DNA of 64,000 bases from Sphingobacteriaceae bacterium (GTDB lineage Bacteria; Bacteroidota; Bacteroidia; UBA7662), in contig JAUXNJ010000047.1 of the NCBI GenBank assembly GCA_030682795.1, positions 186,001 through 250,000 on the forward strand, written 5' to 3'. A model generated the notes under the pieces. The model was not told where the DNA came from. It was given only the letters and a program-made list of their open reading frames with translations, and did no database searches. A program made the position numbers and the translations under genes. Positions 8,792 to 17,603 of this stretch are shown piece after piece (positions within the stretch are counted from its first letter, which is position 1; each line of letters starts with the position of its first letter).

Positions 8792-9244
8792 TTATACATT
8801 GGCTTCTGACCGAGCTAGAAGTCTTTTTTGACGGCGGGCGAACTTCAAAGCTAACTGATAACTGATTAATCCCAGCGGAATTATCAGCAGCAGCCAGCCC
8901 AATAAAGCGGCCAAAGCCCATTCTCCCAAGGCATAAAACCAGGCCAAACTACCTCCATAATTAACTTGCAAAGCATTTTGAACAGGTAATAGCAATTTAC
9001 CAACCATTCCAAAAGGCACCATCAAAACCAACTGAAGCGGATAAAGACCATATACAAGCAACATCACCAATGGAAGGTGCAGCCGGAACAGCCAAACCAC
9101 TAATAAACTAATGACACCAACAGGACCAATAATAGGAAAAAGCCCTGCTGCAAGGCCATAACTCACTGAAATGGCCCAGCCGTGGGGAGTCAAATCCCCT
9201 GCCAACATGGCATTCATTTTTTGGCGCAATTGATTTCGCTTCAT
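8792..9244 (-). CDS. DUF2062 membrane protein
   Basis: This 150-residue protein has three or four hydrophobic segments and the DUF2062 pattern (a short basic N-terminus, then an SVSYGLAAGLFPIIGPVG stretch and a GxxP-type turn). DUF2062 proteins are small inner-membrane proteins found in many bacteria, sometimes next to or fused to glycosyltransferases; their function is not known. It lies between elbB and icd on the minus strand with gaps of 41 and 99 bases, so operon membership is possible but not shown. The end is basic (ARRQKRLLARSE), as expected for a cytoplasmic tail. Confidence 0.8.
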   Translation of the reverse strand: MKRNQLRQKMNAMLAGDLTPHGWAISVSYGLAAGLFPIIGPVGVISLLVVWLFRLHLPLVMLLVYGLYPLQLVLMVPFGMVGKLLLPVQNALQVNYGGSLAWFYALGEWALAALLGWLLLIIPLGLISYQLALKFARRQKRLLARSEANV

Positions 9245-9285
9245 CTTACAAAGGTCTACTTTGTGTATGAAGTTGATATTAAATC

Positions 9286-9972
9286 TTACAATTTTAACAA
9301 AGCGTCTACAAGTTGTTTTGTATTGAGCCTTATATCACTAATGCTGGCCTCCATCATATAACAGGGAGCCGTAACAATTTTATGCATCACATCTACTTCA
9401 ATTTGCTGAACGGTGCGCATCACTGCTTTGCTTCCTAAAAGTTCCATGCCGGCACTCACAGCAGCTATATCGTAAGGAGAGGGGGCTGCAGTGCTCCCCA
9501 CAGTGAGCTGCGGGTGATAATCACTGCCAGCAAGGGCCTTCGCCACCACTGTTGGTCCCATACACATGGCACCAATGGGCTTGTTAAGCCGCATAAAATC
9601 GAGGATAAAGGCTTTAACGTCGGGGTCAATGGCGCCATCCGGACCTTTAATCGCCCATTCATTTAGATTTTTGGCCGCACCAAAGCCTCCGGGGATAATG
9701 AGGGCGTCAAAATCGATGGCTTTCATATCCTTTAAAGCCTTCACTTTTCCACGGGCAATCCTCGCTGATTCTACCAAAACATTTCTGCTTTCGCTCATGG
9801 GTTCGCCTGTGAGGTGGTTTACCACATGAAATTGGGGTTTATCAGGCGCCACACATTGGTAGCTGGCACCCGCTTCATCAAGCGCCAGCAGCGTAAAAAC
9901 TGCTTCATGAATTTCAGATCCATCGTAAACGCCGCTACCTGCAAGCAAAACGGCAATGTTTTTTTGTGCCAT
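9286..9972 (-). CDS. elbB: isoprenoid biosynthesis glyoxalase ElbB
   Basis: The 228-residue protein is a DJ-1/PfpI-like class I amidotransferase-fold enzyme of the ElbB family. The nucleophile elbow is AMCMGP (Cys at about residue 137), and the N-terminal VLLAGSGVYDGSEIHE motif is diagnostic. E. coli ElbB has glyoxalase activity and was linked to early isoprenoid synthesis; its true substrate remains unclear. It is cytoplasmic with normal family length. It reads away from the divergent formate-THF ligase gene, and the 62-base gap between them must hold both promoters. Confidence 0.93.
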   Translation of the reverse strand: MAQKNIAVLLAGSGVYDGSEIHEAVFTLLALDEAGASYQCVAPDKPQFHVVNHLTGEPMSESRNVLVESARIARGKVKALKDMKAIDFDALIIPGGFGAAKNLNEWAIKGPDGAIDPDVKAFILDFMRLNKPIGAMCMGPTVVAKALAGSDYHPQLTVGSTAAPSPYDIAAVSAGMELLGSKAVMRTVQQIEVDVMHKIVTAPCYMMEASISDIRLNTKQLVDALLKL

Positions 9973-10034
9973 GGTGATATTTTTCCTTAAAATTAGATGT
10001 TTTCATCCTAATTTCAGGGCAGAAAACAAATTTT

Positions 10035-11708
10035 ATGGCAACCGACCTCGACATCGCGCGGAAATTCCCGCCCAAGCCCATCCAAGAAATTGCCTCGAAA
10101 GCAGGTATCAAGTTATCCGACCTCATTCCATACGGTCATTACAAAGCCAAATTACCACTTTCGCTCATTCGCGAAGATAAAATACAAGCCTCTAAACTCA
10201 TCCTGGTATCGGCTACCACGCCAACACCAGCAGGTGAGGGCAAAACCACCATCAGTATCGGACTAGCAGATGGCTTGAATAAAATTGGCAAACAAACCAT
10301 GGCTGCCTTGAGAGAACCCAGCTTGGGTCCAGTTTTTGGCATGAAAGGAGGGGCTACTGGGGGAGGACATGCCCAGGTACAGCCGATGGAGGACATTAAT
10401 TTGCACTTTACGGGCGACTTTGCGGCCATAGAAAAAGCCCACAATCTGTTGGCGGCTTTGATCGACAATGCCATCCAGGCCAAAGACCCCCATGTACACA
10501 TCGATCCGCGCACGGTGCGTTGGAAGCGGGTGATGGACATGAACGACCGGGCCTTGCGACAAATAGTAGTAGGCATGGGTGGCAAAAGCAATGGCTTTTT
10601 ACGCGAAACGGGCTTCGACATCACGGCAGCCTCTGAAGTAATGGCTATTTTATGCTTTTCAAGCAGTATTTCTGACCTCAAAAAACGCCTTGGCAGCATA
10701 TACATCGGCAACGATTTTGAAGGCAAACCGCTGTTTGCTCGCGACATTAAGGCCGAAGGAGCCATGGCTACCTTGCTCAAAGAGGCCATACAGCCTAACC
10801 TCGTGCAAACCCTCGAAGGCAATCCTGTTTTGCTGCACGGCGGTCCTTTTGCTAACATCGCCCAAGGCACCAACACCGTTTTAGCCACCAAAATGGCCAT
10901 GAGCATGGCCGATTATGTGGTAACCGAAGCTGGTTTTGCCTTTGATTTGGGTGGGGAGAAGTTTTTAGATTTGAAATGCCGCTATGCTGGACTTTCACCC
11001 AGCGCAATTGTGCTTGTAACCACGGTGAGAGCTCTGAAATACCATGGAGGCAAGCCGGTGAAGGAACTTACGCAGGAGGATTTAACCGCCATAAAAAAGG
11101 GTTTTACCAATTTGCAACGCCATGCTGAAAATGCGCTCAAATTTGGCATTCAGCCGATCATTGCCATCAATCGCTTTCCCTCGGATACCGAGGCCGAACT
11201 CGATGCCTTGCTCAGCTTGTGTAAAGCGGCAGGATTAAAAGCTGCTGTTGCTGAAGTTTGGGCAAAGGGAGGGGCTGGTGCCACCGAATTAGCCACTTTG
11301 GTAGCCGCCGCCGCCGATGCCCGTCACCCGCAAAAGCACCAATTGCTGTATCAAGATGATGAAAAAATGGTTGATAAAATCAGTCGCATTGCCACTGAAA
11401 TTTACCGAGCTAAGGCCGTTAATTATACTGCTAAGGCGCTGCAGGACCTCAAGCTCATTGAAAAGCTGGGCTTGGCACACTTGCCCATTTGCATCGCCAA
11501 AACCCAGTATTCCTTCACCGATAATGCGAAGCTTATTGGTACTGCCACCGATTTTGAAATCACCATCAGAGAAATAGAAATTGCAGCTGGGGCTGGGTTT
11601 GTAATTCCGATCGCTGGTGAAATCATGCGCATGCCGGGTTTGCCCAATACACCAGCCGCAGAATGCATCGATATAAACGATCAGGGACAGATTACGGGCT
11701 TGTTTTAA
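10035..11708 (+). CDS. fhs: formate--tetrahydrofolate ligase
   Basis: The 557-residue enzyme carries the P-loop segment TPTPAGEGKTT near residues 57-67 and the strongly conserved KGGATGGGHAQVQPMEDINLHFTGD region in two parts. It makes 10-formyl-THF from formate, THF and ATP, feeding purine and formyl-methionyl-tRNA synthesis. Length is typical. Large open frames on the opposite strand inside this gene are shadows of its codon use. Its TAA overlaps the stop of the convergent ABC transporter gene in a TTAA, with no terminator hairpin between. Confidence 0.96.
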   Translation: MATDLDIARKFPPKPIQEIASKAGIKLSDLIPYGHYKAKLPLSLIREDKIQASKLILVSATTPTPAGEGKTTISIGLADGLNKIGKQTMAALREPSLGPVFGMKGGATGGGHAQVQPMEDINLHFTGDFAAIEKAHNLLAALIDNAIQAKDPHVHIDPRTVRWKRVMDMNDRALRQIVVGMGGKSNGFLRETGFDITAASEVMAILCFSSSISDLKKRLGSIYIGNDFEGKPLFARDIKAEGAMATLLKEAIQPNLVQTLEGNPVLLHGGPFANIAQGTNTVLATKMAMSMADYVVTEAGFAFDLGGEKFLDLKCRYAGLSPSAIVLVTTVRALKYHGGKPVKELTQEDLTAIKKGFTNLQRHAENALKFGIQPIIAINRFPSDTEAELDALLSLCKAAGLKAAVAEVWAKGGAGATELATLVAAAADARHPQKHQLLYQDDEKMVDKISRIATEIYRAKAVNYTAKALQDLKLIEKLGLAHLPICIAKTQYSFTDNAKLIGTATDFEITIREIEIAAGAGFVIPIAGEIMRMPGLPNTPAAECIDINDQGQITGLF

Positions 11709-13474
11709 CCCGTGATCTCGTCCATTTTACGTTCCCCAATTTGCTGACGCCACATGGCGTAGTAGAGCCCTTTGAGCTCAATGAGCTCATGGTGACGGCC
11801 TGTTTCCACAACGCGGCCCTTTTCGAGCACATAAATGCGGTCGGCATGCATGATAGTACTCAAGCGGTGCGCAATCAACACAGTAATGTGGTCTTCCTGC
11901 ATCGATAATTCCCGTACGGTTTTGCTAATTTCTTCCTCGGTAATGGAATCCAGGGCAGAAGTAGCTTCATCAAACACCAACAGCTTCGGCTTCCGCAACA
12001 AGGCCCTGGCAATGCTCAAACGCTGTTTTTCGCCTCCAGAAACCTTTACGCCGCCTTCCCCAATCACCGAATCGAGTCCTTGCTCAGCCCTGGCCATCAA
12101 ATTATGGCAAGCGGCGCGGTTCAGCGCATCTAAGCAGGCTTCATCTGTGGCGTCCGGCGCGGCAAAAAGCAGGTTTTCACGAATGCTGCCGGCAAACAAC
12201 TGGGTATCCTGAGTCACAAAGCCGATGCCTGCACGCAACTCGTCCAAGTCGATATCGCTGCTCGAGATGCCGTTGTAACGCACCTGGCCTTGTTGGGGAG
12301 GGTAGAGTCCTACAAGCAACTTCACCAAAGTGGTTTTGCCTGATCCTGAAGGTCCAACAAAAGCAATGGTTTCACCCATATTTACTTCAAAACTCACTTC
12401 TTCCAAAGCAGCCAATCGCGCTGAGCGGTGTTTGAAGCTCACTTTTTCGAAGGACAACTTTTTCATGATGCCTATTTTTTTAGGAGAGGCAGGCTTTTCT
12501 TCCTTTGGGCGACTTAGTATGGTTTTGAAATTATTAAGAGAAACTTCAGCCTCGCGGTATATATTGATGATGTTGCCGAGCTCTTGCAAGGGGCCAAAAA
12601 TGAAGAAGCTGTAAATAAACAAGCTGAAGAACTGACCAACAGTAATCTTATCACTGAAAATCAAATACAGCATCATCATTAAAATGCCGTTGCGCATCAA
12701 ATTCACGAAGGTGCCTTGAATAAAGCTAAGGCTACGGATGTATTTTACCTTCTTAAGCTCTAAGCCAAGAATTTTGCCAGTGATATTGTTCAGCCGCTTA
12801 GTTTCTTGCGCGGCCAAGCCCAAGCTTTTTACCAACTCAATGTTCCTCAGTGATTCTGTAGTGCTTCCAGCCAAAGCCGTGGTTTCGCCTACAATGGTCT
12901 TTTGAATGCGTTTGATGCGTTTGCTCAGCACCGAACTCAATATCCCCAAAAGTGGAATGGCTGCAAAATATACCGGTGCGATGGCCCAGTACACGTTATA
13001 AGCGTACACCATTACGAAAATCACCCCTACCAAGGAGGTGAAAAGAATGTTAACGATGGCAGAAACCAATTTTTCGACATCGCTTCGCACTTTTTGGAGG
13101 ATGCCGAGGGTTTCGCCTGAGCGCTGGTCTTCAAAGTCCTGATAAGGCAAATCCAATGAATGCGTGAGGCCATCGGTGTATATCTGCGCACCCAAACGTT
13201 GGGTAATCACATTCACATAATAGTCTTGGAAATTCTTGGCAATGCGACTCACCATGGCCACGCCCATGGCTGCCAAAATAAGCAAACCAGCGCCTTCAAT
13301 GAAGCCTTTCGCATTGGTAGGCCGATTCACCGCATCTGCCACAACATATTGGTCGATGATTTTCTGGAAAATCCATGGATCAAGTAAGGAGAAGGTTTGG
13401 TTGATGGCGGCTAAAACCAGCGCTAAAAGCACTAATTTCCAGTAACCCTTGAGGTAGTTATATAAAATATCCAT
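11705..13474 (-). CDS. ABC exporter half-transporter (permease-ATPase fusion)
   Basis: The 589-residue protein joins an N-terminal six-helix membrane domain (about residues 10-310) to an ATPase domain. Walker A GPSGSGKTT is at about 371-379, the signature VSGGEKQR at about 478 and Walker B LLVFDEATSALD at about 500, followed by the His switch in LIAHRLS. It is of the MsbA/multidrug type and would work as a homodimer exporting lipids or hydrophobic compounds; the substrate cannot be read from sequence. A second, similar gene lies at 42554-44353. It is monocistronic and convergent with fhs. Confidence 0.9.
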   Translation of the reverse strand: MDILYNYLKGYWKLVLLALVLAAINQTFSLLDPWIFQKIIDQYVVADAVNRPTNAKGFIEGAGLLILAAMGVAMVSRIAKNFQDYYVNVITQRLGAQIYTDGLTHSLDLPYQDFEDQRSGETLGILQKVRSDVEKLVSAIVNILFTSLVGVIFVMVYAYNVYWAIAPVYFAAIPLLGILSSVLSKRIKRIQKTIVGETTALAGSTTESLRNIELVKSLGLAAQETKRLNNITGKILGLELKKVKYIRSLSFIQGTFVNLMRNGILMMMLYLIFSDKITVGQFFSLFIYSFFIFGPLQELGNIINIYREAEVSLNNFKTILSRPKEEKPASPKKIGIMKKLSFEKVSFKHRSARLAALEEVSFEVNMGETIAFVGPSGSGKTTLVKLLVGLYPPQQGQVRYNGISSSDIDLDELRAGIGFVTQDTQLFAGSIRENLLFAAPDATDEACLDALNRAACHNLMARAEQGLDSVIGEGGVKVSGGEKQRLSIARALLRKPKLLVFDEATSALDSITEEEISKTVRELSMQEDHITVLIAHRLSTIMHADRIYVLEKGRVVETGRHHELIELKGLYYAMWRQQIGERKMDEITG

Positions 13475-13560
13475 GAATAATCGAAAGGTAGATGTGGGTG
13501 CAAAGGTTCAAATCTATCAAGACTTTCGCAATTTATAGGTCGATTGTCGCCTGCTTATAA

Positions 13561-13568
13561 TATTTTTG
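13561..13568 (+). promoter_or_regulatory. -7 promoter motif before the small outer-membrane protein gene
   Basis: TATTTTTG matches TAnnTTTG and lies 21 bases before the ATG at 13590. A -33 TTTG at proper spacing is not evident, so support is moderate. Confidence 0.4.
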
Positions 13569-13589
13569 TGATGCATACATTAATATACC

Positions 13590-14108
13590 ATGTCCAAGTA
13601 CTTTTTTCTGCTGCTCTTTCTCTTTAGCACTACCGATGGTTTCGCCCAAATGCGTAGGGCCGATTTTTTTAACGTAGGCATCAATGGTGGAGCAGCAAAC
13701 TACCGAGACCGGGCGAATAGCCAAGGATTGGGAGTTTCAGTATCTGCAGACTTAAATATCAATCGGATTTTGTTTGTGAATATGGCTTACAACTTTAATG
13801 TTTACGGCACAGAGAACAACAATACCATTATGAATTTTGGCATCAAAACATTTGTATATCGAATGGTTTACATCCACCCGTATGCGGGCTTTGTTCGGAT
13901 TTTGGCGGAGCCAGTCACTGTAAAACGAGGCTCTATGGGCTTGGGCGTAGGTGCGGCAGTTCCGCTAGATATGCGACACATTAATTTTGAAGCTGGAGTA
14001 GAAGTGTTGCCTTGGTACGCCGCTGGTACATATTATCTCTTTGGGAAGATGAGCTTTCCACTCTTTTACGGCAATTTGCACGAAGACGATCGCAATCGTC
14101 GTAGATAA
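13590..14108 (+). CDS. small secreted beta-barrel-like protein, function unknown
   Basis: I do not recognise a named family. The 172-residue product begins with a clear signal peptide (hydrophobic residues 4-13, cleavage near FAQ at about residue 20). The mature part alternates hydrophobic and polar residues with many Gly, Asn and aromatic residues, as in small outer-membrane beta-barrels of Bacteroidota. It ends with a charged DDRNRRR tail rather than the terminal Phe typical of barrels, so a periplasmic protein is also possible. It lies between a divergent ABC exporter gene and ychF, and appears to have its own promoter. Confidence 0.65.
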   Translation: MSKYFFLLLFLFSTTDGFAQMRRADFFNVGINGGAANYRDRANSQGLGVSVSADLNINRILFVNMAYNFNVYGTENNNTIMNFGIKTFVYRMVYIHPYAGFVRILAEPVTVKRGSMGLGVGAAVPLDMRHINFEAGVEVLPWYAAGTYYLFGKMSFPLFYGNLHEDDRNRRR

Positions 14109-14124
14109 GCCCAAATTTAGCCCG

Positions 14125-14132
14125 TATATTTG
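14125..14132 (+). promoter_or_regulatory. -7 promoter motif before ychF
   Basis: TATATTTG is an exact match to TAnnTTTG, 17 bases upstream of the ychF ATG. The -33 region is poor. It implies a very short leader. Confidence 0.45.
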
Positions 14133-14149
14133 CGGCTTAAATCAAAATC

Positions 14150-15247
14150 ATGGCTTTAAAGTGTGGCATCGTCGGTTTGCCGAACGTTGGTAAATCAACC
14201 TTGTTCAATTGTTTGTCGAATGCGCGTGCTCAAGCGGCAAATTTCCCGTTTTGTACCATCGAACCCAATGTGGGGGTCATTACTGTTCCAGATGCCAGAC
14301 TGAACAAGCTGGCCGAATTGGTGAAGCCCGAGCGTTTGGTGCCCAATACCATCGAAATCGTTGACATCGCTGGCTTGGTAAAAGGAGCAAGCAAAGGCGA
14401 AGGACTGGGTAACAAATTCCTGGGTAATATTCGCGAAACTGATGCGGTTTTGCATGTTTTACGTTGCTTTAGCGACGATAATGTGGTGCACGTACACGGC
14501 CATGTAGACCCTATCCGCGACAAAGAAATTATTGATATCGAATTGCAGCTCAAAGACCTCGAGTCGGTTGAAAAAAAGCTTCAAAAAGTAGAGCGTGCAG
14601 CCAAAACAGGCGATAAAGAAGGCAAATTGGCTTTCGATGTATTGAGCCGTTATAAGCAACACCTCGAGCAAGGCCTTTCAGCACGCACCGCTCCGGTTGA
14701 AGCCGAAGAAAGAGAACACGCTGCCGATTTATTTCTGCTCACCGAAAAGCCGGTAATGTATGTGTGTAATGTAGACGAGGCGGCTTTAAAGACCGAAAAT
14801 GCCTATGTAGAGCAAGTCCGCAAAATGGCCGAAGCTGAAGGGGCAGGGGTGCTGGTAATCTGCGCTGCCATTGAGTCAGACATTGCTGAACTAGAAAGCT
14901 ATGAAGATCGTCAATTATTTTTGGAGGATCTAGGCTTGGCCGAAAGTGGCGTAGAAAAGCTCATCCGTGCGGCTTACAAGCTTTTGAAGCTGCAAACCTA
15001 TTTCACAGCCGGTGAAAAGGAAGTACGGGCCTGGACCATTGCAGAAGGCACTTTGGCGCCACAAGCAGCCGGCGTTATCCATACCGATTTCGAAAAAGGC
15101 TTCATCAAGGCCGAGGTAATTCATTATGCCGATTTTGTGCAGTACGGCTCATGGCCTGCTTGCCGTGAAGTGGGCAAGGTGGGCATCGAAGGTAAATCTT
15201 ATGTGGTACAAGACGGCGACATCATGCTGTTCCGCTTCAACGTTTAA
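14150..15247 (+). CDS. ychF: redox-regulated ATPase YchF (Obg-like)
   Basis: The 365-residue protein starts with the G1 loop GLPNVGKST at residues 8-16, then the switch region NFPFCTIEPNVG and DIAGLVKGASKGEG, followed by a coiled coil and the C-terminal TGS domain. The usual G4 NKxD is replaced by NVDE, the hallmark of YchF/OLA1 proteins, which prefer ATP to GTP. YchF associates with ribosomes and is linked to oxidative-stress response. Length is standard. The agmatinase-like gene begins two bases after its stop, implying co-transcription. Confidence 0.96.
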   Translation: MALKCGIVGLPNVGKSTLFNCLSNARAQAANFPFCTIEPNVGVITVPDARLNKLAELVKPERLVPNTIEIVDIAGLVKGASKGEGLGNKFLGNIRETDAVLHVLRCFSDDNVVHVHGHVDPIRDKEIIDIELQLKDLESVEKKLQKVERAAKTGDKEGKLAFDVLSRYKQHLEQGLSARTAPVEAEEREHAADLFLLTEKPVMYVCNVDEAALKTENAYVEQVRKMAEAEGAGVLVICAAIESDIAELESYEDRQLFLEDLGLAESGVEKLIRAAYKLLKLQTYFTAGEKEVRAWTIAEGTLAPQAAGVIHTDFEKGFIKAEVIHYADFVQYGSWPACREVGKVGIEGKSYVVQDGDIMLFRFNV

Positions 15248-15249
15248 TA

Positions 15250-16296
15250 ATGTCGAAATCCCAATACGATCCAAACGGTGTAGGTCAGGCCAACGGCAAT
15301 TTGTATGGCTTGCCCTTTGGTGTAGAAGAAGCTAGCGTAGCCATCATCCCTGTTCCATGGGATGTAACTGTTTCTTATGCTGATGGTTGTGCAAAGGGAC
15401 CTCAAGCAATACTTGATGCTTCGCCGCAGCTAGACTTGTTTGATCCAGAGCTTCCAGAGGCCTGGAATATTGGTTTATCCATGCAGGCCATTGATGAAAA
15501 ATGGCTTGAAAGATCCAAGTCGTTGCGCAAGCAAAGCAGCAAGTATATCCAATGGCTGGAAAGCGGATCGCCCGCAAATAAGCAAAAGGACATGTTGGCC
15601 ATTTTGGCCGATGTGAACGAAAAATGCGGCTTTTTACTCGATTGGGTAATGGCATCAGCTCGTTTTCGTTTAGATCAAGGTAAAATTGTAGGCATTTTAG
15701 GAGGTGATCACAGCAGTCCCTTAGGTTTGATGTACGCCCTTGCTGATACCCACAAGCAATTCGGCATCCTTCAAATTGATGCCCATATGGATTTGAGAGC
15801 CGCTTACGAAGGCTTTGAATACAGCCATGCCTCCATCATGTTCAATGCTCTTAAAATCCCTCAAATCAGTCGGCTCACCCAAGTAGGTATTCGTGATTAT
15901 TGCCTGGCTGAAGCTAAGTTAGCAAAGCAAGACGAACGGGTAAGTGTTTTTTACGACCGCGATTTAGCCAAAGCTGCCTTTGAGGGCGAAAACTGGTCCA
16001 AAACTGTTGATCGTATCGTTGCTACCTTGCCACAAAAAGTTTATGTGAGTTTCGATATTGACGGCTTAGATCCTAAACTTTGTCCAAATACCGGCACACC
16101 GGTCCCTGGCGGACTCGAATTCGAACAAGCCATGTATCTGATCGAAACTGTTGTAAAAAGTGGCAGAATCATCATAGGATTCGATTTATGCGAAGTGGCT
16201 CCAGGCAAAAAAGGCGATTGGGACGCCAATGTAGGAGCGAGGGTGCTTTACCGATTGGCCAACCAGGCTTGGCTGTCTCAACAACCAAAAAGCTAA
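15250..16296 (+). CDS. speB: arginase/agmatinase family hydrolase, likely agmatinase
   Basis: The 348-residue protein keeps every metal ligand of the ureohydrolase family: GGDHS with His154, DAHMD with Asp177, His179 and Asp181, and SFDIDGLDP with Asp269 and Asp271. These bind two manganese ions. The family includes arginase, agmatinase and formimidoylglutamase. The neighbouring carboxy(nor)spermidine dehydrogenase and the nearby decarboxylase favour agmatinase, which makes putrescine from agmatine, but that is inference from context. An insertion of about 40 residues around 85-125 distinguishes it from the shorter E. coli SpeB. It follows ychF by two bases. Confidence 0.8.
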   Translation: MSKSQYDPNGVGQANGNLYGLPFGVEEASVAIIPVPWDVTVSYADGCAKGPQAILDASPQLDLFDPELPEAWNIGLSMQAIDEKWLERSKSLRKQSSKYIQWLESGSPANKQKDMLAILADVNEKCGFLLDWVMASARFRLDQGKIVGILGGDHSSPLGLMYALADTHKQFGILQIDAHMDLRAAYEGFEYSHASIMFNALKIPQISRLTQVGIRDYCLAEAKLAKQDERVSVFYDRDLAKAAFEGENWSKTVDRIVATLPQKVYVSFDIDGLDPKLCPNTGTPVPGGLEFEQAMYLIETVVKSGRIIIGFDLCEVAPGKKGDWDANVGARVLYRLANQAWLSQQPKS

Positions 16297-16339
16297 CGAT
16301 AACTAAACATAAACTTTCACAAAGAGAGAGCAGTTTTTT

Positions 16340-16347
16340 TACCTTTG
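16340..16347 (+). promoter_or_regulatory. promoter before the carboxy(nor)spermidine dehydrogenase gene
   Basis: TACCTTTG matches the -7 consensus and lies 17 bases before the ATG at 16365. A near-consensus -33 TTTC is 21 bases upstream (16315-16318). This supports the internal ATG as the true start. Confidence 0.45.
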
Positions 16348-16364
16348 TGAAGCAAAAACAAAAA

Positions 16365-17573
16365 ATGGGAAAAGTATTAATCATTGGTGCAGGTGGCGTT
16401 GGAGCCGTTGTAACCCATAAATGTGCCCAGGCCAGCGATGTTTTCACCGACATTATGCTCGCCAGCAGAACCAAGTCGAAATGCGACAAAATTGCCGCAG
16501 AAGTAGGTGGAAACCGGGTAAAAACCGCCCAGGTAGATGCCGACAATGTAGATGAATTGGTTGCCTTGATCGAAAGTTTTGGTCCAGCCATGGTCATCAA
16601 CGTAGCCTTGCCTTATCAAGACCTCACCATCATGGAGGCATGTTTGCGTACCAAAGTGCATTACCTCGATACCGCGAACTACGAGCCTAAAGACGTAGCC
16701 AAATTCGAATACCATTGGCAGTGGGCCTACCACGACCGCTTCAAGGAAGCCGGCTTGCTGGCGCTATTGGGATGTGGTTTCGACCCAGGTGTGTCAGGTG
16801 TTTTCACCGCTCACGCCCTCAAGCACCATTTCGATGAAATCCATTACCTCGACATCATTGATTGTAATGCTGGCGACCATGGAAAGGCCTTCGCTACCAA
16901 TTTCAACCCCGAAATCAACATCCGCGAAATTACACAGCGTGGCAAATACTGGCAGCACGGCGAGTGGATCGAAATCGACCCTCTGAGCGTACACATGCCT
17001 ATTTCTTACCCTGAAATTGGCGAAAAAGAGTCTTATTTGCTTTACCACGAAGAACTAGAGTCGTTGGTTAAAAACATCCCCACCATCAAGCGTGCGCGTT
17101 TTTGGATGACTTTCAGCCAGAACTACATCAACCATTTGCAGGTGCTTGAGAACATTGGTATGACCAGCATCAAGCCTGTGAAGTTCCAAGGCATGGACAT
17201 AGTGCCTTTGGAGTTCCTTAAGGCGGTATTACCTGAGCCATCTTCTTTAGGAGAAGGCTACAGCGGCCAAACCTCCATTGGTTGCCAAATCAAAGGCATT
17301 AAGGATGGTCAAGAAAAGACCTATTACGTTTGGAACAACTGCGACCATGCTTTGGTGTACAAAGAAATCAAGGCGCAGGCCGTTTCTTACACCACTGGTG
17401 TGCCTGCCATGATTGGTGCCATGATGATGCTCACAGGCAAATGGACGGGTAGGGGCGTATTTAACGTGGAAGAGTTTAATCCTGATCCTTTCATGGAAAT
17501 GCTTCCAAAATACGGCTTGCCTTGGCATGAGGCTGTAAACCAGCCCTTGGCCTTTAACGACTACAATTTGTAA
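16365..17573 (+). CDS. carboxynorspermidine/carboxyspermidine dehydrogenase (saccharopine dehydrogenase family)
   Basis: From ATG at 16365 the protein has 402 residues and begins with a Rossmann motif, GKVLIIGAGGVGAVV. The frame is open further upstream but that part overlaps the preceding gene and lies before the predicted promoter. Saccharopine-dehydrogenase-like enzymes of this size and type reductively condense putrescine or diaminopropane with aspartate semialdehyde to give carboxyspermidine or carboxynorspermidine. The identity is strengthened by nspC at 20528 and the agmatinase-like gene just upstream. It acts in the cytoplasm and uses NADPH. A terminator follows directly. Confidence 0.88.
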   Translation: MGKVLIIGAGGVGAVVTHKCAQASDVFTDIMLASRTKSKCDKIAAEVGGNRVKTAQVDADNVDELVALIESFGPAMVINVALPYQDLTIMEACLRTKVHYLDTANYEPKDVAKFEYHWQWAYHDRFKEAGLLALLGCGFDPGVSGVFTAHALKHHFDEIHYLDIIDCNAGDHGKAFATNFNPEINIREITQRGKYWQHGEWIEIDPLSVHMPISYPEIGEKESYLLYHEELESLVKNIPTIKRARFWMTFSQNYINHLQVLENIGMTSIKPVKFQGMDIVPLEFLKAVLPEPSSLGEGYSGQTSIGCQIKGIKDGQEKTYYVWNNCDHALVYKEIKAQAVSYTTGVPAMIGAMMMLTGKWTGRGVFNVEEFNPDPFMEMLPKYGLPWHEAVNQPLAFNDYNL

Positions 17574-17577
17574 AACG

Positions 17578-17603
17578 AATCCCGGTGAAAGCCGGGATTT
17601 TTT
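17578..17603 (+). terminator. rho-independent terminator
   Basis: An 8-bp stem AATCCCGG (17578-17585) / CCGGGATT (17592-17599) with a six-base loop is followed by a T-run, ending the dehydrogenase transcript. The convergent peptidase gene stops inside the T-run. Confidence 0.88.

Noticed and set aside
8737-8799. 20-codon minus-strand frame overlapping the end of the DUF2062 gene
   Set aside because: It is too short, has no evident translation signal, and lies in the gap before icd; nothing supports it as a gene.
10139-10906. 255-codon open frame antisense to fhs
   Set aside because: It lies wholly inside a strongly conserved gene on the other strand, has no recognisable domain and a composition that mirrors fhs codon use.
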